From: Spirochaetota bacterium
GTDB taxonomy: Bacteria > Spirochaetota > Spirochaetia > Treponematales > UBA12059
DNA: 8,342 nucleotides
Reading direction: 5' to 3'
Assembly (NCBI GenBank): GCA_022709445.1
Contig: JAKLIU010000076.1
Location: 1 to 8,342, forward strand
In this document: positions 1-6,630 of the stretch, in pieces
Position numbering within the stretch: the first letter of the stretch is position 1
How the letters are laid out: each line of letters starts with the position of its first letter
Translations under genes and position numbers: made by a program
Notes under the pieces: generated by a model
Database searches by the model: none
Seen by the model: only the letters and a program-made list of their open reading frames with translations
What the model was told of the DNA's origin: nothing

Positions 1-591
1 GACATGGCCGGCATCGCGCGCGCCATGTTCGCGCGGTACCGTGTCGCCGTGACGAACCCGCCGGCGGACATGGAGGCCGAGGTGGACTGGTTCCGGCGGG
101 AGGAAACCTTCGCCGACCAGATGCAGGAGGAACTGACGACGTTCCTCCTCGAGACCACTCGCCACGATCCCTCCGAGAAGACCCAGGAGAACATCCACCG
201 CCTGCTGCGGGTGGTGGACGAACTGGAGAACATCACCGACTGCTGCATGAACCTCATCTACCTGGTGGAACGCCGCGGCCGCAAGAAGCTGGTCCTGCAC
301 GAGGGCGAGATGGCGGCCCTCGAGCCCTTCCTGGTGATCGCCGAGGACTTCCTGCGCTTCGTCGAGGGCAACGCGACCAGCCGGATCGACGACGAACAGC
401 TCAAGCTGGCGTCCGACATGGAGGACAGGATCGACGCGTTCCGCAACGAGCTCCGCAAAAAGTCGCGCAAACGCCTGTCGGCCGGCGCCGAGGTCAAGGC
501 CGAGCTCCTGTTCATGGACATGATCCGCCACATCGAGAAGATGGGCGACCACTCCTTCTCGATCGCCGAAGCCCTGCGAGAAATGCGCTGA
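1..591 (+). CDS. PhoU-domain protein, probable C-terminal part of a Na+/phosphate cotransporter (5' end outside window)
   Basis: The reading frame is open from the first base, so the gene is cut by the left edge; the ATG at position 4 has no visible ribosome binding site and is not taken as the start. The visible roughly 195 residues are highly charged, helical and have no membrane segment. Two PhoU-type repeats can be seen: VDELENITDCCMNLIY in the first half and MIRHIEKMGDHSFSIAEA at the very end, both matching the family pattern E-x-I/M-x-D-x-x-x-x-I. In bacteria such tails commonly follow the membrane part of Na/Pi-cotransporter (NptA/YjbB-like) proteins, where they are thought to act in the cytoplasm in phosphate uptake control. 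A stand-alone PhoU regulator cannot be excluded because the upstream part is missing. The following genes are a biotin operon with their own promoter, so no functional link is implied. The PhoU-like call is solid; the transporter call is inferred. Confidence 0.75.
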   Translation, partial: DMAGIARAMFARYRVAVTNPPADMEAEVDWFRREETFADQMQEELTTFLLETTRHDPSEKTQENIHRLLRVVDELENITDCCMNLIYLVERRGRKKLVLHEGEMAALEPFLVIAEDFLRFVEGNATSRIDDEQLKLASDMEDRIDAFRNELRKKSRKRLSAGAEVKAELLFMDMIRHIEKMGDHSFSIAEALREMR

Positions 592-612
592 CCGGCCACC
601 GGCCGGTTCCTT
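591..612 (+). terminator. possible terminator hairpin after the PhoU-domain gene
   Basis: Starting in the stop codon, ACCGGCC (591-597) pairs perfectly with GGCCGGT (601-607) across a 3-base loop and is followed by TTCCTT. The T tract is interrupted, so it is a weak intrinsic terminator at best. A second small hairpin, GACCCC (613-618) with GGGGTC (624-629), follows at once and overlaps the -35 element of the biotin operon promoter; its role is unclear. Confidence 0.35.
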
Positions 613-638
613 GACCCCTGTCCGGGGTCCATGATACG
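611..638 (+). promoter_or_regulatory. predicted sigma70-type promoter of the birA-bioYMN operon
   Basis: TTGACC at 611-616 matches the -35 consensus in five of six bases. After a 16-base spacer comes GATACG (633-638), a weak -10 with only three of six matches. Transcription would start near 644-646, inside the left arm of the inverted repeat at 640-683, which is where a repressor would need to bind. The position upstream of birA and the overlap with the operator support it more than the -10 sequence does. Confidence 0.5.
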
Positions 639-639
639 G

Positions 640-683
640 TGCCTCCGTTAACCAACGATACAATCGCGAGGTTAACGGAGGCA
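640..683. promoter_or_regulatory. BirA operator (biotin repressor binding site), perfect inverted repeat
   Basis: The left arm TGCCTCCGTTAACC (640-653) and the right arm GGTTAACGGAGGCA (670-683) are exact reverse complements separated by 16 bases. The core GTTAACC-N16-GGTTAAC has the same architecture as known BirA sites, which are two facing half-sites of the TTGTTAACC / TTGTAAACC type about 14-16 bases apart. It lies directly before a birA gene that encodes a DNA-binding domain, and overlaps the predicted transcription start. Biotinyl-AMP-bound BirA dimers would be expected to bind here and shut off the whole operon. The operator identity is inferred from these matches and from position. 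Confidence 0.85.
677..681 (+). promoter_or_regulatory. birA ribosome binding site, embedded in the operator arm
   Basis: GGAGG lies six bases before the ATC codon at 688 and nine before the ATC at 691, while it is 19 bases from the nearest ATG (701, wrong frame). It therefore favours an ATC start. The same five bases sit in the right arm of the operator and have an exact CCTCC complement in the left arm (642-646), so a transcript containing both arms could hide the site in a 14-bp stem. Confidence 0.6.
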
Positions 684-687
684 TTTC

Positions 688-1659
688 ATCATCCAGCGCG
701 ATGCTCCCAACCCGCCTTCCGATTCCGCCGGTTCCGACCGCGACCGGCTCCTCATCGAACGCCTGCGGGCCGCCGGCGGTCCCGTATCGGGCGAGGAACT
801 GGCCGCGGCCCTGGGGATCAGCCGCGTGGCCTGCCGCAAGCGCCTGGGGATCCTGGCGGACTGGGGTTACTCCATCGTCGCCTCCAGGCGCGGCTACGAG
901 CTGGCCAAGGACGACGGGCTGGCTCCCTGGGACCTGGACGCCCCGGGGCCGGTGCACCTTCACGGCGAACTGCCGTCCACCATGGACGAGGCGCGGACCC
1001 TGGCCGCCTCCGGTTGTCCGTCGGGAACCCTGGTGCTGGCCATGCGCCAGAGCGCGGGCCGCGGAAAATCAGGACGCGCCTGGGCCAGCCCCGCGGGCGG
1101 ACTGTACGCGTCGGTAATCCTGAGGTCCGCCCTGCCGCCGGCGCGCGCCGGGACCCTGGTGCTGGAAACGGCGCTCATACTGTCGGACCTGATGGAAGCC
1201 TCCGGCCTGCCCCGGCCCGGCTTCCGCTGGCCCAACGACCTGGTGTACGGGAACGCCAAGGCGGGAGGCATCCTGGTCGAGCTGGGCGGGAGCCTGGACC
1301 GGGCGGATTGGTACACGGTGGGCGTCGGGCTGAACATGGAGCCGGTCCGGGTCCCGGGCCGCGCCACCTCGTCCCTCGCCGACTTGCCGGGAAAGCCGCC
1401 GAGAAGAGCCCGCATGGCGGCCGGACTGGCCGCCGGGCTGGCCCGCTGGGCCCGATCCCCGGACACGGATCCAGCTCGCTGGTCCGCGCTGGCCTCCGGG
1501 CTGCCACGGACCGCCACGGCCGAACTGTGGGACGGCTCGAAGCGGACCGTCACGGCAACCGGATTCGATACCCGCGGCGGGCTCGCCTGCACGGATGACC
1601 TGGAAGGCATCGCCACGGGCGAGAGCCGCAAGCTGACCTGGCAAGGAGAACCATCGTGA
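688..1659 (+). CDS. birA: bifunctional biotin--[carboxylase] ligase and biotin operon repressor, apparent ATC start
   Basis: The protein makes biotinyl-AMP from biotin and ATP, transfers biotin to a lysine of biotin carrier proteins, and as a holorepressor binds the bio operator. From 688 the protein is 323 residues, close to the 321 of E. coli BirA. Residues about 17-70 form a winged helix-turn-helix (GEELAAALGISRVACRKRL). The catalytic domain shows AGRGKSGRAWASP (GRGKSGR at 124-130, the adenylate-binding loop), RWPNDL (180-185) with the following Lys191 in NAKAGGILVE, and GVGLN (212-216). A C-terminal SH3-like domain follows. The frame has a stop at 673-675 and no ATG, GTG or TTG until GTG 826, which would delete most of the DNA-binding domain; ATC at 688, six bases after GGAGG, is the best-supported start, with ATC 691 as the alternative. 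A base error or small indel near 688-736 could also explain this. The stop overlaps bioY by four bases. The function is certain; the exact start is not. Confidence 0.93.
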   Translation: MIQRDAPNPPSDSAGSDRDRLLIERLRAAGGPVSGEELAAALGISRVACRKRLGILADWGYSIVASRRGYELAKDDGLAPWDLDAPGPVHLHGELPSTMDEARTLAASGCPSGTLVLAMRQSAGRGKSGRAWASPAGGLYASVILRSALPPARAGTLVLETALILSDLMEASGLPRPGFRWPNDLVYGNAKAGGILVELGGSLDRADWYTVGVGLNMEPVRVPGRATSSLADLPGKPPRRARMAAGLAAGLARWARSPDTDPARWSALASGLPRTATAELWDGSKRTVTATGFDTRGGLACTDDLEGIATGESRKLTWQGEPS

Positions 1660-2249
1660 ATCCCAAGGCTTTCAGGCTCGTGCTCGTGTCCCTGCTCGCC
1701 GCTCTCATCGCGGCCGGCGCCGTCTTCTCGCTTCCCCTGCCGCCTCCCCTGCCCCCGGTCACGCTCGCGGTGTTCTTCAGTCTGCTGGCAGGCTGCCTCC
1801 TGGGGCCGCTCTGGGGGACGGCCGCCGTCGGCCTCTACCTGCTCCTGGGATCGGCCGGCCTCCCGGTGTTCGCCAACGGCTCCGGCGGGCTCGCGCACTT
1901 CGCCACGCCCACCGGCGGCTTCCTGCTTGGCTACGCCCTGGCAGCCTGCTGCGCGGGCCTGGTCGCCGACAGGAGGCGATGGTCCTTCCCGCGCGCCCTT
2001 GCCGGATCCCTGCTGGGCGTGGCCGCGCTCTACGCCCTGGGCCTGCCCCGCTTCCGCCATGTCATGGACGCCATGCCGGACAGGGACATGACCATGACCG
2101 CGGCGTTCGCGATCATGCTGCCCTACCTGCTGGGCGACATCTTGAAGGCCGTTGCCGTCGCGGGCCTGGTGCGCGCGCTCAAACCGCTCCTCCTGAACCG
2201 GATGCCGGCGAGCGAAAGCGCTTCCCGAAAGGACGGCAGGCCCGCATGA
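1656..2249 (+). CDS. bioY: BioY, substrate-binding (S) component of the ECF biotin transporter
   Basis: BioY is the membrane protein that captures biotin for import by the energy-coupling-factor transporter. This 197-residue protein has the usual family length and about six hydrophobic segments (roughly residues 8-25, 36-50, 52-67, 84-104, 112-130 and 150-175). Family motifs are clear: GLPVFA (69-73) followed by a GG turn, ATPTGGFLLGY (84-93) and LPYLLGDILKAVAVAGLV near the C-terminus. The start is GTG, with AAGGAG (1643-1648) seven bases upstream, and the GTGA overlaps the birA stop. Its own stop overlaps the start of the ATPase gene in ATGA. Coupling to birA, bioM and bioN indicates a BioMNY-type transporter with its own energising module, rather than a BioY that relies on a shared ECF module elsewhere. 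Confidence 0.95.
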   Translation: MNPKAFRLVLVSLLAALIAAGAVFSLPLPPPLPPVTLAVFFSLLAGCLLGPLWGTAAVGLYLLLGSAGLPVFANGSGGLAHFATPTGGFLLGYALAACCAGLVADRRRWSFPRALAGSLLGVAALYALGLPRFRHVMDAMPDRDMTMTAAFAIMLPYLLGDILKAVAVAGLVRALKPLLLNRMPASESASRKDGRPA

Positions 2250-3001
2250 TCCTGGAAGCCCGCTCCGTCGGCAAGACCTTTCCCGACGGCACCCGCGGCC
2301 TGGACGGCGCGTCGCTCGGCATACAGACGCCCTGTTTCATGGTGCTGTCCGGCACCAACGGCAGCGGCAAATCCCTGCTGGCCAGGCACTTCCTGGGCCT
2401 GGAGAAGCCGGATTCCGGGGAAGTCCTGGTGGACGGGAAACCCCTCGCCACATGCCTGGCCGAGGCCCGACGCAGGATAGCCCTGGTGTTCCAGGAACCC
2501 GAACACCAGATCCTGGGCATGACCGTGCGGGAGGACGTGGAGTTCGGGCCGCGCGCCTCGGGAACGCCGGCTGTCGTGAGGGAACGGACGGTCGGGGAAG
2601 CCATCCGGGCGGCCGGGCTCTCGGGGATGGAGGACCGGCTGGCGTCCGCGCTCTCCGGCGGGGAAAAGCGCCGGCTGGCGGTGGCCTCGGCCCTGGTCAC
2701 CCGTCCGGAATTGGTGATACTGGACGAACCCTTCAACGACCTGGACTGGGCGGGCGCATCGGAACTGCTGGGCCTCCTGCTCTCGCTGCGTGCGGAAGGG
2801 ACGGGCATCCTGGTGGTGACGCACGATCTGGAAAAATGCCTGGCGCACGCCGACCGGCTGGCGGTGATGGAAGCGGGCCGGGTGATCCGGGACGGCAGCC
2901 CGGCCGCTCTCTGGGACAGCCTGCCCGCGCTGGGGCTGAGGCGCTTGCCCGGTTCCGTCGACGCGTTGGCGGCCATGACCTGGGCGGGGAAACCCGCGTG
3001 A
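2246..3001 (+). CDS. bioM: BioM, ATP-binding subunit of the ECF biotin transporter
   Basis: This cytoplasmic ABC ATPase of 251 residues drives biotin uptake together with BioN and BioY. In order the sequence shows Walker A GTNGSGKS (36-43; Thr replaces the more usual Pro at the second position), Q-loop FQEPEHQI (82-89), the LSGGEKRRLA signature (136-145), Walker B LVILDEP (156-162), a D-loop (FNDLD) and the switch histidine in VVTHD (193). The QEPEHQI motif is typical of ECF-type ATPases. The start is ATG at 2246 inside an ATGA overlap with the bioY stop, with a weak GGCAGG upstream, so translation is probably coupled. The frame extends upstream to 1979, but that part overlaps bioY and shows no domain, so it is not coding. 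A single ATPase gene suggests a homodimer. General EcfA is the only alternative name; the operon context favours BioM. Confidence 0.93.
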   Translation: MILEARSVGKTFPDGTRGLDGASLGIQTPCFMVLSGTNGSGKSLLARHFLGLEKPDSGEVLVDGKPLATCLAEARRRIALVFQEPEHQILGMTVREDVEFGPRASGTPAVVRERTVGEAIRAAGLSGMEDRLASALSGGEKRRLAVASALVTRPELVILDEPFNDLDWAGASELLGLLLSLRAEGTGILVVTHDLEKCLAHADRLAVMEAGRVIRDGSPAALWDSLPALGLRRLPGSVDALAAMTWAGKPA

Positions 3002-3621
3002 CGCCCGCCACCGCCATGCCCGTCGCGCTGCGACTGCCGTGCTACCTGGCGCTGCAGGCCGCCCTGATCGCCGCCCCGGGAGCCTGGCTGGCACTTCCCG
3101 CCGCCCTGACCCTGGCCCTGGGCTGGACCGAGGGCATGCGCTGGTTGCGCTGGGCCCGCTCGGCCTGGCCCGTGCTCCTGGTCGCGGCCGCCCCGGCGGT
3201 GTTCGGCCTGCCGCTCGGCCGCCTCCTCGACGGGGAGAGCGCCGCGGCCCTGTCCGCGTGGCTGCCTTCGCTCACGAGGAGCGCCAGGCTGGTACTGGTC
3301 TTCGCCTCGGCCGGCTGGCTGTCCCGCGGCATGAGCCCGGTGGACCTGCGCGACGCGCTGGCCCTGATCCTGCGCCCGCTGGGCAAGCGGGTATCCGGCC
3401 ACATCGCGAGGGGCGCTTCCCTGACGCTGGCCTTCCTGCCCTGGACCCTCGCGGAGGCAAAACGCGCCGACGAGGCGGCCCGGCTGCGCGGTTCGGATCC
3501 CCGCAGGCGGCCGCTCAGGCACCTGGCGGCCATGACCCTGCCGGTCTCGGTGCGCACCCTGGAAAAGGCCCGTCGCGGCGCCGAAGCCCTGACGCTCCGC
3601 GACTCGGCCTACGGCGACTAG
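2998..3621 (+). CDS. bioN: BioN, transmembrane coupling (T) component of the ECF biotin transporter
   Basis: This integral membrane protein links the ATPase to BioY. It has 207 residues, near the usual length for short BioN proteins. Hydrophobic segments lie at about residues 14-42, 55-72, 95-108 and 140-152. Two short cytoplasmic motifs of T components are recognisable: ADEAARLRG (157-165), the typical A-x-x-x-R-x-R-G helix that docks on the ATPase groove, and a second, weaker AEALTLRDS (195-203). The GTG start at 2998 overlaps the bioM stop as GTGA; an in-frame ATG at 3016 is possible but has no ribosome binding site. The protein ends with TAG at 3619-3621 and completes the operon. There is only a weak 6-bp stem (3627-3632 with 3652-3657) and no good terminator behind it. 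Family identity is clear from size, topology, motifs and operon position. Confidence 0.88.
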   Translation: MTPATAMPVALRLPCYLALQAALIAAPGAWLALPAALTLALGWTEGMRWLRWARSAWPVLLVAAAPAVFGLPLGRLLDGESAAALSAWLPSLTRSARLVLVFASAGWLSRGMSPVDLRDALALILRPLGKRVSGHIARGASLTLAFLPWTLAEAKRADEAARLRGSDPRRRPLRHLAAMTLPVSVRTLEKARRGAEALTLRDSAYGD

Positions 3622-3666
3622 AGGAGCGCCGGGGCGACCCGCGACAACGAACCGGCGATCGGATCG

Positions 3667-3695
3667 TTGCCAGACGCGCGTTCCCGTTCTATAGT
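3667..3695 (+). promoter_or_regulatory. predicted strong sigma70-type promoter of tldD-tldE
   Basis: TTGCCA (3667-3672) and TATAGT (3690-3695) each match the consensus in five of six bases and are separated by the ideal 17 bases. Transcription would start near 3702, giving a leader of about 107 bases before the tldD ATG. The leader is GC-rich and contains a small hairpin, CGCGCC (3737-3742) with GGCGCG (3749-3754), but no recognised riboswitch. The rest of the 187-base gap after bioN shows no gene. Confidence 0.7.
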
Positions 3696-3808
3696 GGTGC
3701 CTCGGACGGACCGTGGCCGCGCCACCGCGTGAACCGCGCGCCTGCATGGGCGCGGCGACACCGCGGGGGACAGGCCAAGACATCGGCCCGTGCCGTGGAG
3801 AAACCGGC

Positions 3809-5194
3809 ATGTTCAAGGAAGACTTCCTGCGTTCCGTGCTCGAGACCGCGCTCTCGCGAGGCGGCGACCACGCGGATGTGTTCATCGAGGAGACGATGGA
3901 CAACAGGATCGGGTTCAACGACCGCAAGGTATCGTCGATCTCCTCGGGCATCGTGCAGGGGGCGGGCATCCGGGTGATCACCGGCAAGGCCTACACCTAC
4001 CTGTACGCCAACGACGTGGACGAGGCGCGGCTCATGGAACTGGCGCGCTCCAGCGCCGAGGCCCGTGCCGCCGGCACGGCTGGAACCGCGAAGGCGCTGG
4101 CCGACCGCGGCTTGGCACCGCTGCACGGCTACGGCCTGCTCCCCGACTCCGTCGACATGGCGCGCAAGGTGGAACTGGTCCGCCGGGCGGACGCCGCGGC
4201 GCGCGCCCACGCGGCCGTGATCGACCAGGTGTTCGTCAACTACTGGGACGTGCGCCAGCGCGTCACCGTGGCGGCCAGCGACGGTTCCTTCATGAACGAG
4301 GACCGCGTGCGCACCCGCTTCACCGTCAGGGCAATAGCCGCCCGCGGCGACCGCAAGGAAGAAGGCTACTACGCCCCCGGCAAGTCCCAGGGCTTCGAGT
4401 TCTTCGACCGGTTCACGCCGGAAAAGGTGGCGGCGGAGGCGGCCCGCGTCGCCTGCGTCTGCCTGGAGGCCGACCACGCCCCGTCCGGCGTCATGCCGGT
4501 GGTGATAGACAACGAGTTCGGCGGAGTCATCTTCCACGAGGCCTGCGGGCACGCGCTGGAGTCCAGCTCCGTGGCGGACGACGCGTCGGTGTTCACCGGC
4601 AAGCTGGGCCAGGCCATCGCCGCGCCCTGCGTGAACGCGGTGGACGACGGCACCATCGCCAACGAGTGGGGCTCCGCGCGCTACGACGACGAGGGCCTGC
4701 CCACCCGCAGGAACCAGCTGATCAAGGACGGGGTCCTGACCTCCTACCTGGTGGACCGCGTCGGGCAGGCCAAGATGGGCATCCCGGCCAACGGCTGCGG
4801 CCGCCGCGAGTCCTACAAGTTCGCGCCCACCAGCCGCATGTCCAACACCTTCATCGAGCCGGGGAAGCATACCCTGGAACAGCTCATAGCCAGCGTGGAC
4901 CGCGGCCTGTACTGCAGGCGCATGGGCGGGGGCTCGGTCAACCCGGCCACCACGGACTTCAACTTCGCGGTGGCCGAAGCCTACCTCATCGAGGGCGGCA
5001 AGCTGGGCATGCCGGTCAAGAACGCCACCCTCATCGGCAAGGGAGCTGACATCATCATGAACATAGACATGGTGGCGGACAACCTGGACATAGGCGGCAC
5101 GGGCATGTGCGGCGCCGCCTCGGGTTCCATACCGGCCAACGTGGGCCAGCCGGCCATACGCGTCGGCGGCCTGGTCGTGGGCGGGAGGGCGTAA
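3809..5194 (+). CDS. tldD: TldD, catalytic subunit of the TldD/TldE zinc metalloprotease
   Basis: TldD is the zinc-bearing half of a heterodimeric protease known for microcin B17 leader removal and CcdA degradation in E. coli, and more widely for processing of modified peptides. The 461-residue product is slightly shorter than the 481 of E. coli TldD. The zinc motif HEACGH is at residues 243-248 (His243, Glu244, His248), within VIFHEACGHALES. The third metal ligand, a cysteine, is Cys434 in GTGMCGAASGS, followed by the family ending VGQPAIRVGGLVVGG. The ATG at 3809 has GGAG (3797-3800) eight bases upstream; the frame is open back to 3713, but the extra 32 residues resemble no TldD N-terminus. 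The next gene, its partner, begins one base after the stop. All active-site residues seem intact. No precursor peptide gene was found nearby, so the substrate is unknown. Confidence 0.96.
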   Translation: MFKEDFLRSVLETALSRGGDHADVFIEETMDNRIGFNDRKVSSISSGIVQGAGIRVITGKAYTYLYANDVDEARLMELARSSAEARAAGTAGTAKALADRGLAPLHGYGLLPDSVDMARKVELVRRADAAARAHAAVIDQVFVNYWDVRQRVTVAASDGSFMNEDRVRTRFTVRAIAARGDRKEEGYYAPGKSQGFEFFDRFTPEKVAAEAARVACVCLEADHAPSGVMPVVIDNEFGGVIFHEACGHALESSSVADDASVFTGKLGQAIAAPCVNAVDDGTIANEWGSARYDDEGLPTRRNQLIKDGVLTSYLVDRVGQAKMGIPANGCGRRESYKFAPTSRMSNTFIEPGKHTLEQLIASVDRGLYCRRMGGGSVNPATTDFNFAVAEAYLIEGGKLGMPVKNATLIGKGADIIMNIDMVADNLDIGGTGMCGAASGSIPANVGQPAIRVGGLVVGGRA

Positions 5195-5195
5195 G

Positions 5196-6527
5196 ATGAA
5201 GGACGACATGAAGGAACTGCTGCAGTCCGCCCTGCGCGGCAAGTCCGGCGCCGTGGAGCTCATGGGCGCGCGCGACGAGGAATTTTCCGTATCCGCCTTC
5301 CGCGGAACCATCGACAGCTACAACAAGTCCGGCTCCGGCGGCTGCGGAGCCCGGGCGCTCTCCGGCCGCAGGCTGGGCCGCGCCTACTCCGAGCGCCTGG
5401 ACCCGGCCTCGGTGGCCGCGGCCCTGTCCATGGCCGAGCGCAACGCATCGTTCATGGACGACGACGAGGGCAACGCGCTCTACGACGGCACGGGCGAAAA
5501 GCTTCACCATGAAGGCGCGGGCTGCGTCCGCCTTTCCGACGCGGAGGCCAAGCGCTTCGTGCTGGAACTGGAGGAGGCCTGCAAGGCCGCCGACCCGCGA
5601 GTGGTCAACGTGCCCATGAACCAGTACGCCCACGTCTCCGGCAGCCGCGGCATCGCCAACGCCGCCGGCATGTACCGCGGCGGCTCCGACAGCCTGGTCT
5701 ACGCCGGCAGCTACCTGATGGCCAGCCAGGGCGACGAGACCGAGACCGGCTTCCACGTGATCTGCACGCGCGACTCCAAGGCCCTGGATATCGGGCTCAT
5801 CGCGCGCACTGCCGCCTCCCGGGCCACGGACAAGCTGGGCGGCACTCAGCCGGAATCCGGCGCACGGCGCTGCGTGCTCGACGGCGAGCCGGCCGGCGCC
5901 CTCATCGGGGCCTTCCTGGGCAATATCGACGCGGAAGCCATGCAGAAGGGCGCCAGCAAGCTGGCCGGACGCGTGGGCGAGCGCGTGGGCTGCGAGCTCT
6001 TCACCGTGATCGACGACCCGGCGGCCCCCGGCTTCGGCAAGCGCCGCTTCGACGACGAGGGCGTGGACTCCCCGGCCCTCACCCTGTTCGACCGTGGCGT
6101 GTTCGCCGCCCCGCTGTACACCGTGTACTCGGCCAAGCGCGAAGGCGCCAGGCCCAACGGCCGCGGCTTCCGGCCCGGCATCCAGTCCCGCGCGACGGCT
6201 TCCATCATCAACGGTTTCATCGCGCCGGGCGCCCTCGACCTGGCGGCCCTGTTCAGGGAAGCCGGCTCGGGCGTCTACGTCACCGAGCTGGAAGGCCTGC
6301 ACGCGGGCCTGGACCCGGTGTCCGGAGACTTCTCCTGCGGGGCCAAGGGCTTCGCGATCGAGGGCGGCCAGCGCGGCCGGCCGCTCAAGAACTTCACCGT
6401 GTCCGGCAATTTCTACGAGCTGATCAAGGACATCGCAGCGCTGGCAAACGACCGGCGCCTGGACAGCTACGAGCGCTTCACCAGCCCCTCATTGCTGCTG
6501 GGCTCCCTGTCCATTTCGGGCAAGTAG
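5196..6527 (+). CDS. tldE: TldE/PmbA, non-catalytic partner subunit of the TldD/TldE protease
   Basis: TldE pairs with TldD to form the enclosed protease chamber and lacks the zinc motif; none is seen in this 443-residue protein (E. coli PmbA has 450). The C-terminal part carries the TldE hallmark DPVSGDFSCGAKGFAIEGG followed by TVSGNFYELIKDIAALANDRR and a short SPSLLLGSLSISGK end. Cys381 in DFSCG replaces a residue that is more often Leu or Arg in relatives I know. The ATG lies one base after the tldD stop, with GGAGG (5184-5188) seven bases upstream inside the tldD coding end, so the two are almost certainly translated together in similar amounts. A strong hairpin about 28 bases after the stop probably ends the transcript. 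Confidence 0.94.
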   Translation: MKDDMKELLQSALRGKSGAVELMGARDEEFSVSAFRGTIDSYNKSGSGGCGARALSGRRLGRAYSERLDPASVAAALSMAERNASFMDDDEGNALYDGTGEKLHHEGAGCVRLSDAEAKRFVLELEEACKAADPRVVNVPMNQYAHVSGSRGIANAAGMYRGGSDSLVYAGSYLMASQGDETETGFHVICTRDSKALDIGLIARTAASRATDKLGGTQPESGARRCVLDGEPAGALIGAFLGNIDAEAMQKGASKLAGRVGERVGCELFTVIDDPAAPGFGKRRFDDEGVDSPALTLFDRGVFAAPLYTVYSAKREGARPNGRGFRPGIQSRATASIINGFIAPGALDLAALFREAGSGVYVTELEGLHAGLDPVSGDFSCGAKGFAIEGGQRGRPLKNFTVSGNFYELIKDIAALANDRRLDSYERFTSPSLLLGSLSISGK

Positions 6528-6554
6528 GTACGGCCCGCGCCGGCCTATGGCGAT

Positions 6555-6597
6555 ACGGGACGCGGCTGGCCGGACGGCCGGGGCCGCGTCCCGTTTC
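6555..6597 (+). terminator. probable transcription terminator after tldE
   Basis: ACGGGACGCGGC (6555-6566) pairs perfectly with GCCGCGTCCCGT (6583-6594) over 12 bp. The 16-base loop itself contains a nested stem, GGCCG (6568-6572) with CGGCC (6575-6579). Only three T residues follow, so termination strength is uncertain. It lies between the tldE stop and the next gene, where no other promoter is evident; partial read-through could supply that gene. Confidence 0.6.
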
Positions 6598-6630
6598 CAT
6601 GGCGACGCCCGTCGCCGGGAGGAGAGGAAC

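Noticed and set aside
701..1117. ATG at 701 as the birA start
   Set aside because: It is in a different frame from the BirA domains and 19 bases from the ribosome binding site; it would need an indel to work.
639..1598. Plus-strand frame with start at 639 that reads through the birA region
   Set aside because: Its Arg/Gly/Pro-rich product has no domain and overlaps the catalytic domain of birA in another frame; its start lies inside the promoter/operator region.
3622..3666. Terminator or riboswitch after bioN
   Set aside because: Only a 6-bp stem with a 19-base loop and no T tract; not above what is expected in this base composition.
3713..3808. In-frame N-terminal extension of TldD or a small peptide gene in the leader
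   Set aside because: No ribosome binding site at 3713, and the residues resemble neither the TldD N-terminus nor a precursor peptide; the ATG at 3809 has a good site.
2179..3987. Long minus-strand open frame of 602 codons opposite bioM and bioN
   Set aside because: It lies wholly antisense to genes with clear domains, is low-complexity in Arg, Gly, Pro and Ser, and shows no motif; such frames are expected in very GC-rich DNA.
3689..5311. Minus-strand open frame of 540 codons opposite tldD
   Set aside because: Antisense shadow rich in His, Val, Gly and Arg without any recognisable domain; tldD on the other strand is unmistakable.
5055..6302. Minus-strand open frame of 415 codons opposite tldE
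   Set aside because: Compositionally biased antisense frame with no ribosome binding site or family motif.
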